Positions 36,673 through 53,273 of a DNA stretch of 64,000 nucleotides are shown in pieces (the first letter of the stretch is position 1; every line of letters starts with the position of its first letter). Location of the stretch: positions 11,603,282 to 11,667,281 of the forward strand of contig CM022678.1 of assembly GCA_012295275.1 (NCBI GenBank), written 5' to 3'. Origin of the DNA: Chrysomallon squamiferum (taxonomy: Eukaryota > Mollusca > Gastropoda > Neomphalida > Peltospiridae). A program made the translations under genes and the position numbers. Below the pieces are notes generated by a model that did no database searches, was not told the origin of the DNA, and saw nothing but the letters and a program-made list of their open reading frames with translations.

Positions 36673-36978
36673 CTGGGGCGGATCCAGCTTTCTGACGGGG
36701 CGGGGGAGTCCATGACAGAAAGGACACATAACATTATGTAAAGACTATTAAAACTTTGCACACGGTTCACATGGACTATAATATAACAGTGCTACAACAG
36801 GACGCTGACAGACGTGTTATGCACAGTTCTGTACACTGACAGAAAATGTAAAAAAATACTAAATATATTTGTGAAAAAACCCAACAACTAAACATCCTAA
36901 ATAAAAGGGTCACTTCTCAAATTTGAGGGGGGGGGGGATCAGGACATCTTGGTCCACCCCTCTAGATCTCCACCCCAG
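36673..36978. mobile_element. Candidate MITE with imperfect terminal inverted repeats
   Basis: The left end CTGGGGCGGATCCAGC and the right end, read inverted as CTGGGGTGGAGATCTAG, match over about 15 bases with an indel. GGGGCGGATCCAG-type ends are common in hAT-like non-autonomous elements of aquatic invertebrates. A G-run lies at about 36926-36938. No open frame and no clear target-site duplication are visible, so the superfamily is a guess. Confidence 0.4.
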
Positions 36979-37014
36979 ATACTGTTTTAACTAACGTTAC
37001 GGCTGCGGTTAGGG

Positions 37015-37100
37015 TCACGTTAGGGTCAGGGTCAGGGTCAGGGCCAAGGTTATTTTTAGCGTTAACGTGTTAGGTTTAATGTTTGTGTTAGGGCTACGGT
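37015..37100. repeat. Short GGGTCA/GTTAGGG-rich stretch
   Basis: GTTAGGGTCAGGGTCAGGGT and neighbouring GTTAGGG, GGTTAG and TTAGGTTTAA words. It resembles degenerate telomere-type repeats, but only a few units are present and none is a perfect TTAGGG array. Confidence 0.5.
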
Positions 37101-37938
37101 TAGATTTAGTGACAGATTTTAGTGTCTGTTCACCTGAAGAGAGTTTTCGTATAAAACTTGAAAACTGTTAGCCTAAGGAAGTATTATGATAAAATTGAAA
37201 ATAACTTTTATCTGAAAAAAAAACAACAACAACAAAAACACACACACTCTCCCAAAAAAAGAGAGAAAAAAGCTTCTCTTTCAAAAAATAAACTTGGGAA
37301 TACATGTGACGAGTGATTTCAAAGAAAACACTAAATAACTTCTGAATGTTTATGAGGGAATTTAGAATAAAATTTTGAATAACGTTTATCTTGGAGATGT
37401 TTGAGGTGAGTGATAAGGTACATTTGAAATAAGTTTTGTTTGAAAAATATGAACTGGGAATGTTCCTTGCGGACGTTGGTATAAAATTTAAAATAAATTT
37501 TATTCGAAAAAAAAAAAAAAAAATCACTTTTGGTAGTGTTTATATTGGATGTTAAGATAAAATTCAAAAATATTTTATTTGACAAAATTAATTTGAGGAT
37601 TTTTATGATAAGTGTTAGGATAAAAGATAAAATTACTTTTGTTTCAAAAAATTATATTGGAAACATTTATGATAATTTTTGACATTTATGTTTTTCTCTT
37701 TTTTTCTTTCTTTCTCTTTGTTTCTGTTTTCTTATCTTTCATTTTTCTGTTTGGTGTAATTTCAGATTTTGGAACAGAAGAGTTCTAAAATGAACCCTGA
37801 AAATCTGTATTCTTATTTTCACCGAATACTAGTTGTATTAGCATTAAAGTCTACAGAATAAAAAAATAAATAAACAAACAAATAAAAATAAATAAAAAAA
37901 TAAAAATATATAAATAAAAATTTGAAAAATAACTAAAA

Positions 37939-37944
37939 TAGTGA

Positions 37945-37988
<44 letters not shown>

Positions 37989-38082
37989 TAAACAATGTTT
38001 TAAAATTTATTTCCAGGATAATTTATCGCAGGACACATTTCCGCATCACACCGTTACAGATCTCAGTTAACGAATGACTGGG

Positions 38083-38121
<39 letters not shown>
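37939..38121. repeat. (AAT)n and (AT)n microsatellites
   Basis: (AAT)n at about 37948-37988 and a pure (AT)n of about 34 bp at 38088-38121, separated by about 100 bp of unique sequence. Confidence 0.95.
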
Positions 38122-38125
<4 letters not shown>

Positions 38126-38605
38126 AGTTAATTTATTGGTTCCAGTTTTTAACTTAATTGCTTCCACATTTCGTTTTTAGAATCAATTACGTAAATACGC
38201 CAAAAGTGAAAATATTACAGTAATTATGTTATTAAAGTTACAGATTCTCACCGCCCTGGTGGATGCACGTGGTGTCAAAGGTCACTGTAAACTTATTTTG
38301 TAAAATTAGTCTTCTTCAGGAATCCTCTTTACGTGTTTTTCTTTTCGAATTCAGTTAGTGTTATATCTGAGTGTTTACAGGGACGTGGAATAATGTCGTT
38401 AAGTGCAATTAATTTGTTTCACTAGGCGTTGTTTAATAGGTGTGAAGAGCGGAAATATATATATATATATTTTTAAATTATTTTATTAGCTAAACATTTT
38501 TGTTGCCAGTACTTTTCAACGTCTACAGTGACTGAGTTTAATCTAAACCTGCAGTTTCGTTGAAACATATGTCTACTGTGTGTTTGTTTGTGTGAGTATA
38601 GAGAG

Positions 38606-40490
<1,885 letters not shown>

Positions 40491-40500
40491 TTGTGAGTTT

Positions 40501-40818
40501 GTGTGAGTTTGTAAACGTGTGTTTGTGTGAGTTTGTAAACGTGTGTTTTGTGTGTTTGTAAACGTGTGTTTGTGTGAGTTTGTAAACGTGTGTTTGTGTG
40601 AGTTTGTAAACGTGTGTTTGTGTGAGTTTGTAAACGTGTGTTTGTGTGAGTTTGTAAACGTGTGTTTGTGTGAGTTTGTAAACGTGTGTTTGTGTGAGTT
40701 TGTAAACGTGTGTTTGTGTGAGTTTGTAAACGTGTGTTTGTGTGAGTTTGTAAACGTGTGTTTGTGTGAGTTTGTAAACGTGTGTTTGTGTGAGTTTGTG
40801 TGAGTTTGTAAACGTGTG
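40501..40818. repeat. 24-bp minisatellite, ~13 copies (GTTTGTAAACGTGTG core)
   Basis: The unit is GTGTGAGTTTGTAAACGTGT plus GTTT. Copies are nearly identical, with one shortened unit near 40548 and a partial duplication at the right end. The 24-bp period keeps one frame open (Val-Asn-Val-Cys-Leu-Cys-Glu-Phe repeats) without any sign of a real gene. Confidence 0.96.
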
Positions 40819-41202
40819 CTTGTGTTTATATATGTGTGTGTATATCTACATAGTGTTAAAACGGATGTCTGTTTATTTGTATGTGAAACTCTTTTTCACC
40901 TCAGCTACTCACTGTGTCCTATGCGAGCTGTCTGTTGAGATTTTAAAACCACCACTACACGATTAAACAGCTTATTAAATATCGACGCATTTCTAAACTG
41001 CGACCAGCAAAGAGCGAGGCAGGGAGAAGGGAACGCTTCATTTCATATCTTTCCTGATAAGAAAATCATAGACGTTTGTTTTGATCGCGGAGTTAATTAG
41101 CGGGAAATAGCAGACGATTTATGTCGCGTTCTCCTGCATCTCGATCTGATATTGACCTGTTTGAGGTCACTGCCCTTTTGTGGCGTTCATTAGCACACGT
41201 TG

Positions 41203-41204
<2 letters not shown>

Positions 41205-41271
<67 letters not shown>

Positions 41272-41292
41272 TGTGTGTGTGAGTGTGTGTGA

Positions 41293-41379
<87 letters not shown>
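41205..41379. repeat. Compound (GT)n-(GA)n microsatellite
   Basis: (GT)n with GAGT interruptions at 41205-41327, followed directly by (GA)n to 41379. Confidence 0.97.
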
Positions 41380-44590
<3,211 letters not shown>

Positions 44591-44591
44591 T

Positions 44592-44592
<1 letters not shown>

Positions 44593-44671
<79 letters not shown>

Positions 44672-44791
44672 ACATACAAACATTAACTAAAGGAAATAAA
44701 ATTTCATGTTAAGCCATAAAACGTTAATTACATTCGGAGACATTAATTAAGACCGGAAATCTGTATATAATGCCTTTTTTTATTTGTTTTT

Positions 44792-44863
<72 letters not shown>
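44593..44863. repeat. Two (CT)n microsatellites
   Basis: (CT)n at 44593-44667 and at about 44794-44863, separated by 126 bp of unique sequence. Confidence 0.97.
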
Positions 44864-44870
<7 letters not shown>

Positions 44871-45217
44871 CGTCTGCTGTGACACTAAACAGTGTCTACC
44901 ACAATATTACGCTTTATCGCCTCAGTGACCTTTCCTTCGGAGACAAAACCGAGGTCGTATACCAGTCTAGCAGTATAGTAAAACTGTCTATTGTTGCCGG
45001 TTGCAGGTCGTTACGTGTCCGGAGCCGGCGAGTTACGAGCAGAATAAATCACAGAAAGCCGAGAACATTTCTACTTTCCAAACAGTAGCTTACTTTAGTT
45101 GTTTCCCTTTCGTGTCTTAGCTTTTTCCTCTTTGTGTGGAAGATTCTATTTATTTTATTTGTTTTCTTTTTATTTATTTATTTATTTACTCTTTTTTTTT
45201 TTTTTTATCAAGGAAAA

Positions 45218-45220
<3 letters not shown>

Positions 45221-45270
<50 letters not shown>
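45221..45270. repeat. (AAT)n microsatellite
   Basis: About 16 AAT units following a T-rich tract. Confidence 0.95.
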
Positions 45271-45341
45271 GCAGTAATAAAAGGAAAACGAAAGAAAGGA
45301 AACAACACTGTAAGTATTCCTGGTTTGTCTTTCAGTATTTA

Positions 45342-46087
45342 TACGAGTGTAAACATCTAAGTTTACATTACGAGTGTTTACCAGTGTAAACATGTAAGTT
45401 TACATTACGAGTGTTTACCAGTGTAAACATCTAAGTTTACATTACGAGTGTTTACCAGTGTAAACATCTAAGTTTACGAGTGTAAACATCTAAGTTTACA
45501 TTACGAGTGTTTACCAGTGTAAACATCTAAGTTTACATTACGAGTGTTTACCAGTGTAAACATCTAAGTTTACATTACGAGTGTTTACCAGTGTAAACAT
45601 GTAAGTTTACATTACGAGTGTTTACGAGTGTAAACATCTAAGTTTACATTAAACATCTAAAGTTTACATTACAGTGTTTACCAGTGTAAACATGTAAACA
45701 TCTAAGTGTAAACATCTAAGTTTACATTACGAGTGTTTACCAGTGTAAACATCTAAGTTTACATTACGAGTGTTTACCAGTGTAAATATCTAAGTTTACA
45801 TTACGAGTGTTTACCAGTGTAAATATCTAAGTTTACATTACGAGTGTTTACCAGTGTAAATATCTAAGTTTACATTACGAGTGTTTACCAGTGTAATCAT
45901 GTAAGTAAACATTACGAGTGTTTACGAGTGTAAACATCTAAGTTTACATTACAAGTGTTTACCAGTGTAAACATCTAAGTTTACATTACGAGTGTTTACC
46001 AGTGTAAACATCTAAGTTTACATTACGAGTGTTTACCAGTGTAAACATCTAAGTTTACATTACGAGTGTTTACGAGTGTAAACAGGT
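45342..46087. repeat. 37-bp minisatellite with TGTTTAC/GTAAACA in each unit, ~20 copies
   Basis: The unit is TAAGTTTACATTACGAGTGT followed by TTACCAGTGTAAACATC. Copies vary mainly by AACATG for AACATC, TAAATATC for TAAACATC, and a few internal truncations near 45470, 45640 and 45690. Each unit has an inverted pair GTTTAC...GTAAAC that can form a hairpin and matches the forkhead core RTAAAYA on both strands. Confidence 0.95.
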
Positions 46088-49000
46088 AAGTAAACAATAA
46101 GTAACTTTTAGATGACGTCAAATAAAGACGTAAATAAGAAATCAATCACAAATATTGAAAACGATATTTGAATAAATAAGCAAAGAATGAAATCTACAGA
46201 CGCTGATTCGTCTACAACTTGCAGGCTGTTTCTACCAGACGTTCGCTCAGTTCTCTGACAAAATTGTTCAAATTTGTACACGTTTTAGCTCTTGTTCATA
46301 TAAATTATAAATTTGTAATAAAAAGCCAAGAATAAACAAAATAATAATCAAAATAAGCGGAAGGAGCACCAACAAATGAATGAATGAATAAATAAATATA
46401 AGAAAAAGTTAAATGAAATATAAAAAAAAAAATAAATAAGGAAACAGACACGGAATATTTTACACTTTAATTCTTTGTATGTGAAAACGAAACAGAAGAA
46501 AAAAAAGAATGGAGACAGATTATTACATTTTTTAAATATTTTTTTATTATGCACAAATTATACAGGTGAGGTTTCTTCAAACAATCATATATAAACTAAC
46601 CAATGACGTGTAACAGAAAAATAATTCTCAGGTAACAATCAACCCTATAATTATATATACAACAGTGATTACGTCACAGTGAATGACGTCATCATTAGCG
46701 GACGTATTACGTAGGAAATATGGATTATATAATTTATTACTTTCACTCCGTACTTTTTTTCTTTTTTTTTTAGGCGTGGGGGGATGTAGCATGCTGATAT
46801 TTTATATCTTATATATTTCAACTTTTATCTCAAAATTATTTCTTATAAATATATTCATATTTACTTTATCGTATTTTGCAAGTTAATGTGTAAACAGGCG
46901 CGCTTTGAAGAAGAAGTCAGCTGCTTCACTTCACAGGAAACAAACGTCCGCTAATAAAATTAGGTCATTAGCTGTGACGTAAGCGGAAGTGTTTGATAGG
47001 TCAGGTGCACTCGCACTCACTAAAATATCTGTACAGTTCTAATTATCATTTGTTCTATTCACGCATGCTCTGTACAAGATTACATAATTTGTTTTGAAAA
47101 ATAAATACTCCTCTTCTGATACTTTATATATAGACAGAAACCCCCCTTATATTCAATATATCACTGCTGTTATTTATAATTAACATGTTAATTAATTAAA
47201 TAAATAATTAATTTATTTGATATTTTAAAAATAGGATTATGAAAGTTTGTGGCAAATAAAACAATAATGGTAAAGTCACAATCAAACAATTTTCAACTAA
47301 AAAATCAATAAAAATTAAAATTAAAATAAAAAGTGTATTTTTGAGTACACATAGAAATCCATTATCTAAGATTGTTAAAATATAATTGCGTGTTTGCGTG
47401 AATTTGCATGTTTCAATCTTCTGTAACTACATCAACACATACATTAGTATCAACAACATCAATGACGTCATCGTCGCCTGCGACGGGAACCTTAATTTAC
47501 TTCGAACATTCGAACTAATAGTTTTCTCTGTATGCGCGTGTTCGTGATTATAAACATGTGTGTTTACGTACACACGAATATTACACACACACAATCATAT
47601 AATTTATGAATGAGATATTATAATACAACAATGAGTTTTACGTAATAAAAAGGTAGTTGTGACGTCATTTTATTATGACAACGCTTCATTGTTTTTCAAA
47701 AACAGAGTGATGACCTGGTAACTAAAATATGTAAAAAATATTTATAAAGAGTTTTAAAACCTCTAAACATAGTCTATACTGGTGATTCTTTTAAGTTAAG
47801 GAATATCCTGATTTAAATATCTATTTCTGAGGGGGGAAATAAAAATAAAATTAAAAATAAAACATATCAAAGTGAAGGTTAATTTTTTAACAATTCATTT
47901 TGTATGGTTCTTACAAGAGTTAAACTTTTAAGTAAATTTTAAAATAAACGACATAAAATTAAACGACGAAGAAGAAGATGATGAAGATGATAATAATATA
48001 TATATTTTTTACATTTTAACATGTTTCATCATCATCATCATCATCATCAAAACAGATTTGCAACAAATGACCTAACAATTTTCAAAAATTAGTAAAATTA
48101 AGAACCATTCCGACGTCCACGAAAAGACAGATTCCTAGGTAGTAAATAAACACTCACTACTCACACACGAAGCACAAAGTTCTAAAAATAAAATAAAAAT
48201 GTTTTTTTTTTTTGTGTTTTAGTACTGGAAGCCTTTCTGTTTTAGTCCAGTAGAAATATAACTACCTGTACATACAAATACAAAATCCAATAAAGAAAAG
48301 TTGTGATAAATATAGATTACTAACAGAAGTAAAAATGATAAAAAATCAGTAAAAACAGCCTCTGTGATGGGAACTAATTAAATGTAGAGTACATCTATAA
48401 TTAGGTTGTCAAAATACTTTTCGATAAAGATATTTATAAAAAAGAAAAAATTCGATAATCAAGTAAAAATGTTTTAATTAGCCGCAAATTAAGGACAGTA
48501 TCTCTCTACTGAGATTTTAATAAACAAACAAACAAATAAACAAACAAATAAACAAATAAACAAATAAATAAATCGGAAACTCTCGTGATATATACATATG
48601 TTAATTTAATTACACTATAATTATATGTGTTTAAGTGCGCGCGTTTGTGTGTGTGTTTGTGTGTGTGTGATGCGAGCGTGTGCGTGCATTTGACATTATT
48701 TTCGATTTTTTTTTTTTTTTTTTTTTTATCCCCGGTGAAATAAATGAAATAATAATTATAATAATAAAAGGAAATTAATAAAATCTGAAAGGGAAATAAC
48801 ACGAATTCATTACGTTATGGAAAAATAAATAAATAAATAAATAAAAAGAGAGGAATAACACTTGTTTACACTCTATTTCTAAAAGTCTGGGCAAATCGTT
48901 AACAGAACAAAAATAAATAATAATTATCGAAGTCATTTTAAAACTGTTCACTACGTCACCAAATCGGCTGTCAGTTCTTTGTGCGCATTTGGTCGGTGGG

Positions 49001-49254
49001 AAATCTCGTCACAAACCTTGTGTACGCATGCGCGTAATTTATGAAGGATATTCAAAGGATAAAGAATAATTTATAATTAATTTATTTTATTATAATACAC
49101 ACAAGCATTCAAATATTTTAAGAAAGATAATAAAATACTTTAAAGAAAACCCACAAAGTCGCCATATTTTTGTCCTAGTTTGTTTTGGAAGTTTGTTCTT
49201 TTGTTGTTTTTGTACTTTACTCCAATATGGAGAAAGCACCATAACTAATTATAG
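46088..49254. other. AT-rich non-coding region with four perfect CRE palindromes
   Basis: TGACGTCA occurs at 46113-46120, 46684-46691, 47463-47470 and 47660-47667. Other features are (ATC)n at about 48028-48049, (AAAC/AAAT)n at about 48523-48572, a poly-T at 48710-48727 and (AAAT)n at about 48825-48845. No coding exon is recognised on either strand. Confidence 0.5.
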
Positions 49255-49259
49255 CCCGC

Positions 49260-49440
49260 CAAGTAAAACAAAATAAAGATTATTTATTTACTGTGATGTT
49301 AACAAAAGTATAATTTGTTAAAGTAAAACAAAATAAAGATTGTTTATTTACTGTGATGTTAACAAAAGTATAATTTGTTAAAGTAAAACAAAATAAAGAT
49401 TGTTTATTTATTGTGATGTTAACAAAAGTATAGTTTGTTA
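49260..49440. repeat. 60-bp tandem repeat, 3 copies
   Basis: Three copies of a 60-bp unit beginning AAGTAAAACAAAATAAAGAT and ending AGTATAATTTGTTA. They are almost identical (one to two differences), indicating recent duplication. Confidence 0.95.
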
Positions 49441-49793
49441 AAGAAAATGTCTGCAGTGTGTAAATCGTTCATCTTATAATCAAATTAATGTTTCTACTTT
49501 ATTGTTGATGTTGTAATATGAATCACTCTTTTAACATCGTAACACTTTAATATTATTAATACACATTTGGGTTTAAAAATAGCATCTGCAGTTATAATTT
49601 ACAATGCAAAGTAACTATATATATATATAAAATTTCAGAAGTTTTTGTTATAACAAAAAATCAGTTTTAGGCAGAATTGATAAGACACATGTACGTCCCC
49701 CATGCGTCATTATTATACACCCCCCCAGGATCAACGTAAAACACCCGTTTACTTAATCAGTAACCAAAACACAGCTTCCTCAACAATAGTAGT

Positions 49794-49839
<46 letters not shown>

Positions 49840-50609
49840 TCATCATCTCGGTCAGAAATTAATAAATATCAATCTGAACTTCTAGCAAATGCCCCACCTA
49901 CTTTAGTTGCTAATTATAAACACGCCCTATCTTCTTAAATACGTAATTAACAAACGCCCAGCCCACATAAATAATTAATTAAAACCGCGCCATCTACTGG
50001 AATAATTAAATTGAAAAATATCCAGCTACTGCCGGAAAATTAATAAACGTCCCACATGAAATTTGTTACAAATAAAATTAAAATTAAAATTAAAATTAAA
50101 ATCAAAATTAAAATTAAAATTAAAATTAAAATGAACACTCCTTTCAAAATGTTTAATATATATATAAACGACAACGCTAAAAACAGAGATAAAACACTTT
50201 TAAATTCTGTTGTTATTGTTTTTAGAGCTAAGAGACTGGGAAAATAAAATAAAATAAAAAATTAAACCGGATGTAAAAGGGAAGGAATAAATATGTCCTC
50301 CCCTGAAATAAAAATAAAAACTTTATCAATAAATTTTAAAAAATCAGTAATAAAAAAATGAAATTAATAAGAACAATAATAATAATAAATAATATAAATA
50401 ATAAAAAAATAAAATAAAATATAATAAAACAAGATATAAAAAGGCAAAACAAATAATAATAAAAGACACAAGCCCTAAATAAAAATTAATAACAGGAAAA
50501 ATTATTATGATTATTTATTTTAAATTAAGAATAAAAAATTAACTGGTTTTATTTCTTACCAGTTAATAATGATTAAAAAACATATCCAAAACAAACTTCC
50601 CTTCTGATC

Positions 50610-50658
<49 letters not shown>

Positions 50659-50661
50659 GTA

Positions 50662-50760
<99 letters not shown>

Positions 50761-52663
50761 GTAATAGTAATAGTAATAATAATAATAATAATAACAACAA
50801 CAACAACAAAAGTAAATATATGAAAACAAATCGCAAATTCTCGTGCTCTCATTGACAATAATGGTGTAAATAATTAAAAGATCAGAACAAAGGAAAATCA
50901 AGAAGTGAAATAGATAAACCACCATAATAATAATAATCATAAAAAAATAAAAAAAAAATTTAAAAAAAAGAGAAAAAAGTAATCAGTGGTAATTTTTTTG
51001 TTGGTTTTTCTTCTTTTTTTTTTTTTAAAAACGAAAAGAGAAAACAAACAACAAAACAAGATATTCTTCTTCTAAATAAACAAACCACAAATCAGATTTC
51101 AATCAATACAAAAGAAAATAAACAAAACAGACAAAAACAGCAACAAACAGATCGTTGTAAATTTCACCTACAACACGAGAGCATCGGCGATGAAAAATAA
51201 ACTTCATCAAAACGCTGACGAACACTTTTTCCCATTCCACACACATGTAAATTTTTATCCCGTTCATTCTTGTTTCTCCTTTTTTAAAATTATTTTTCAG
51301 TTGTTTTTTTTTTTTAAATTTATTTGAATAAACTAGCAAATGGGTCCACACGACGTCAGAAATACGAAACTAAGCCCAGGTCTCGTAGGAAGCTGGCTCT
51401 GTATTGTTTTGTATCACTCAACATTTATAGAATTTCTCAAATATAACAGAGATATCACAACTCCTTGAATTCGTTCAACATCCTAACAACTCTCTGAAGT
51501 ACGAAACTAAGAACATGTCGAATCACAATCTGTAGCTTTACCTAAACTTTGCGTATCACAATGTTTCCTCTTTTCAGTAACTGTTCACTCATTGTCTTCA
51601 TTTCCAGCAATCTTATTTGCTTGTAATGTCTTGGAGAATCACTGTCTGCAATATTTGCCCGTTCCAACGTCTTGAAATCATCTTCAACAATATCTCTCGT
51701 TACGGAATCAAACGTTTTCTCAATAAATACCCGTTCCAAATCCTAGTTTTCCAGAATTATCTCCATCCAACAGGGTTCATTATTAACACCATTTGTTCTA
51801 CACTATTTGCTCGTTCCAACCTCAACCGACTGTTATCAACATTGGTTTGTTTTTAATTTTGAAACAATGTCTTGAATTACTTGTTTGGGAAATTGTTGCT
51901 AACAATATCTTCTCCTATATTTTTATCATCCATTTCTTTCAGTGTTTGTTAATTTAAACATGGATGTCATTTGTGGTAATATTCAGCTAAACGAAGGAAA
52001 CTATTGCTAGCAATATTTGTTTGGAAATAACTCGTGGTACTATTTATCTAATAGGGAAATGATTACTGGAAAAAACAAATTTGGTTCGAGTACAATATCG
52101 GCTGTTAAATATTTCGACAACAAAATGGACAGAGAGAATTCTTTCAAAATGTGAAATACTTGTTACTCCTACTTTCTATACCATTTCTTTAATATATTAT
52201 TACGGTTATTTATTTATTTTTTTTTTTATTATTATTATTATTATGATTTTTTTTTAAATATTAGAAAATTAATACATCATGGTTAAATAAACAAATAAGA
52301 GAAACACAAGGCAATCTTGTTACAATCACTCGAACTCGCGGAGACAAATCTCTAAGATATTAAAACGTTTACATAATTTGTTAGTATTTAAAAAACAAAA
52401 CGTTTGTGCAGTGTGAATTGATAATAACACAGAATGGAATGTGGACAGAGTGAAGGAGGTGCACAAAACAGACTTGACCTTGTTCGTCTGCGGGCCATGA
52501 CCTTTGACATCTGGTTGACCTTCAGATCTTGGAAGTGATCGGAAAACAACGGATGTAGCTGGGCAAACTATGAAAGCACGTGCTCCTTCTCTGGGATGTA
52601 GAATAGGGGAAAGGGGGAGGGGATATATATATGTATGAATATATATAAAATTTTAGTAAATCT
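49441..52663. other. AT-rich non-coding region left of the calmodulin-like gene
   Basis: Includes (AAT)n at about 49797-49836, (AAAATT)n at about 50074-50130, the long (AAT)n listed separately, and T-rich stretches at about 51013-51025 and 52210-52252. The part just left of 52664 is the likely 3' untranslated region of the calmodulin-like gene (minus strand). No exon is recognised. Confidence 0.5.
50611..50809. repeat. (AAT)n microsatellite, ~180 bp, ending in (AAC)n
   Basis: About 60 AAT units with AGT interruptions near 50655-50665 and 50760-50775, then AAC units to about 50809. The poly-Tyr, poly-Ile and poly-Leu frames here are not genes. Confidence 0.97.
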
Positions 52664-52782
52664 TCAGTTCTTGCTGGCTTCCGACCCTGAGCTCTTTGAG
52701 GACTCGCCCACTGACTCGCCCACTGACGCGCACTCCTGGGGGCGGAAAGGCGAGTTGAGGCCTCCCATCAGTTTACAGAACT
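52664..52782 (-). CDS. Calmodulin-like terminal exon with Ser-rich tail
   Basis: 119 nt, acceptor TTGTTTCAG. It completes EF4 with (E)FCKLMGGL and continues [20 protein letters not shown] to a TGA at 52664-52666. GESVGESS comes from an internal 12-bp duplication (GAGTCAGTGGGC). The tail is unlike calmodulin and may be a targeting or phosphorylation region. Confidence 0.85.
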
Positions 52783-53219
52783 CTGAAACAACAACAACAA
52801 CAACAGTCAAACACTGCGCCCCTGTAGTGTTCAGTGCGTGTGTGTGTGTGTGTGTGTCCGTGATGTGTACGTTTGTACGTGTATCTGTTTAAACAATTAA
52901 ATATTACATTTATTTTTTTTTTTTCGTTTATTAACTTTCAGTTACCATCATCATTGTCATCGTCATCATCATGTAATTTTTACATGCCTTTGCCATATTA
53001 TTTTCTAATTTCTACTACTACCACAACTGCTGTTATAAGACTTTTGCAGCTACTTCTACAACTACTACTACTGTTACTATTACTTCTGCTACTACTACTA
53101 CTACTAGTGATATTATTACTACTACTTTATTACTATACTTCTAATAATAATACATTTTATTATTATTATTATTATTTTACTATTATTATCACTATTATTA
53201 TTACAATTACAGTTACTAC

Positions 53220-53273
<54 letters not shown>

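Larger units (their letters stand above)
35790..37690. repeat. Degenerate ~65-75-bp satellite split by a ~1-kb insert
   Basis: Units share TTTATGAT--GTGTTAGGATAAAA, then AACTTTTATTTCAAAAAATT and A(C/T)TG(T/G)GGAA. They are seen at about 35795-36150 and again at about 37160-37690, with roughly 20-30 percent divergence. The block between (about 36150-37150) is unrelated and contains the 16-bp array and the TIR element listed separately. The two flanks look like one old array interrupted by insertion. Confidence 0.55.

Noticed and set aside
37015-37100. Interstitial telomere repeat
   Set aside because: Only a few degenerate GGGTCA/GTTAGGG words, with no contiguous TTAGGG array.
40543-40803. 86-codon frame with FVNVCLCE repeats
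   Set aside because: A 24-bp minisatellite keeps one frame open. No start context or conserved domain.
44867-45088. 73-codon plus-strand frame starting MASAVTLNSV
   Set aside because: Begins at the edge of a (CT)n tract. No domain or splice evidence.
50608-50940. Long minus-strand frames of poly-Tyr, poly-Ile and poly-Leu
   Set aside because: All three frames of an (AAT)n microsatellite stay open because the repeat has no stop in those frames. No splice signals or complex sequence.
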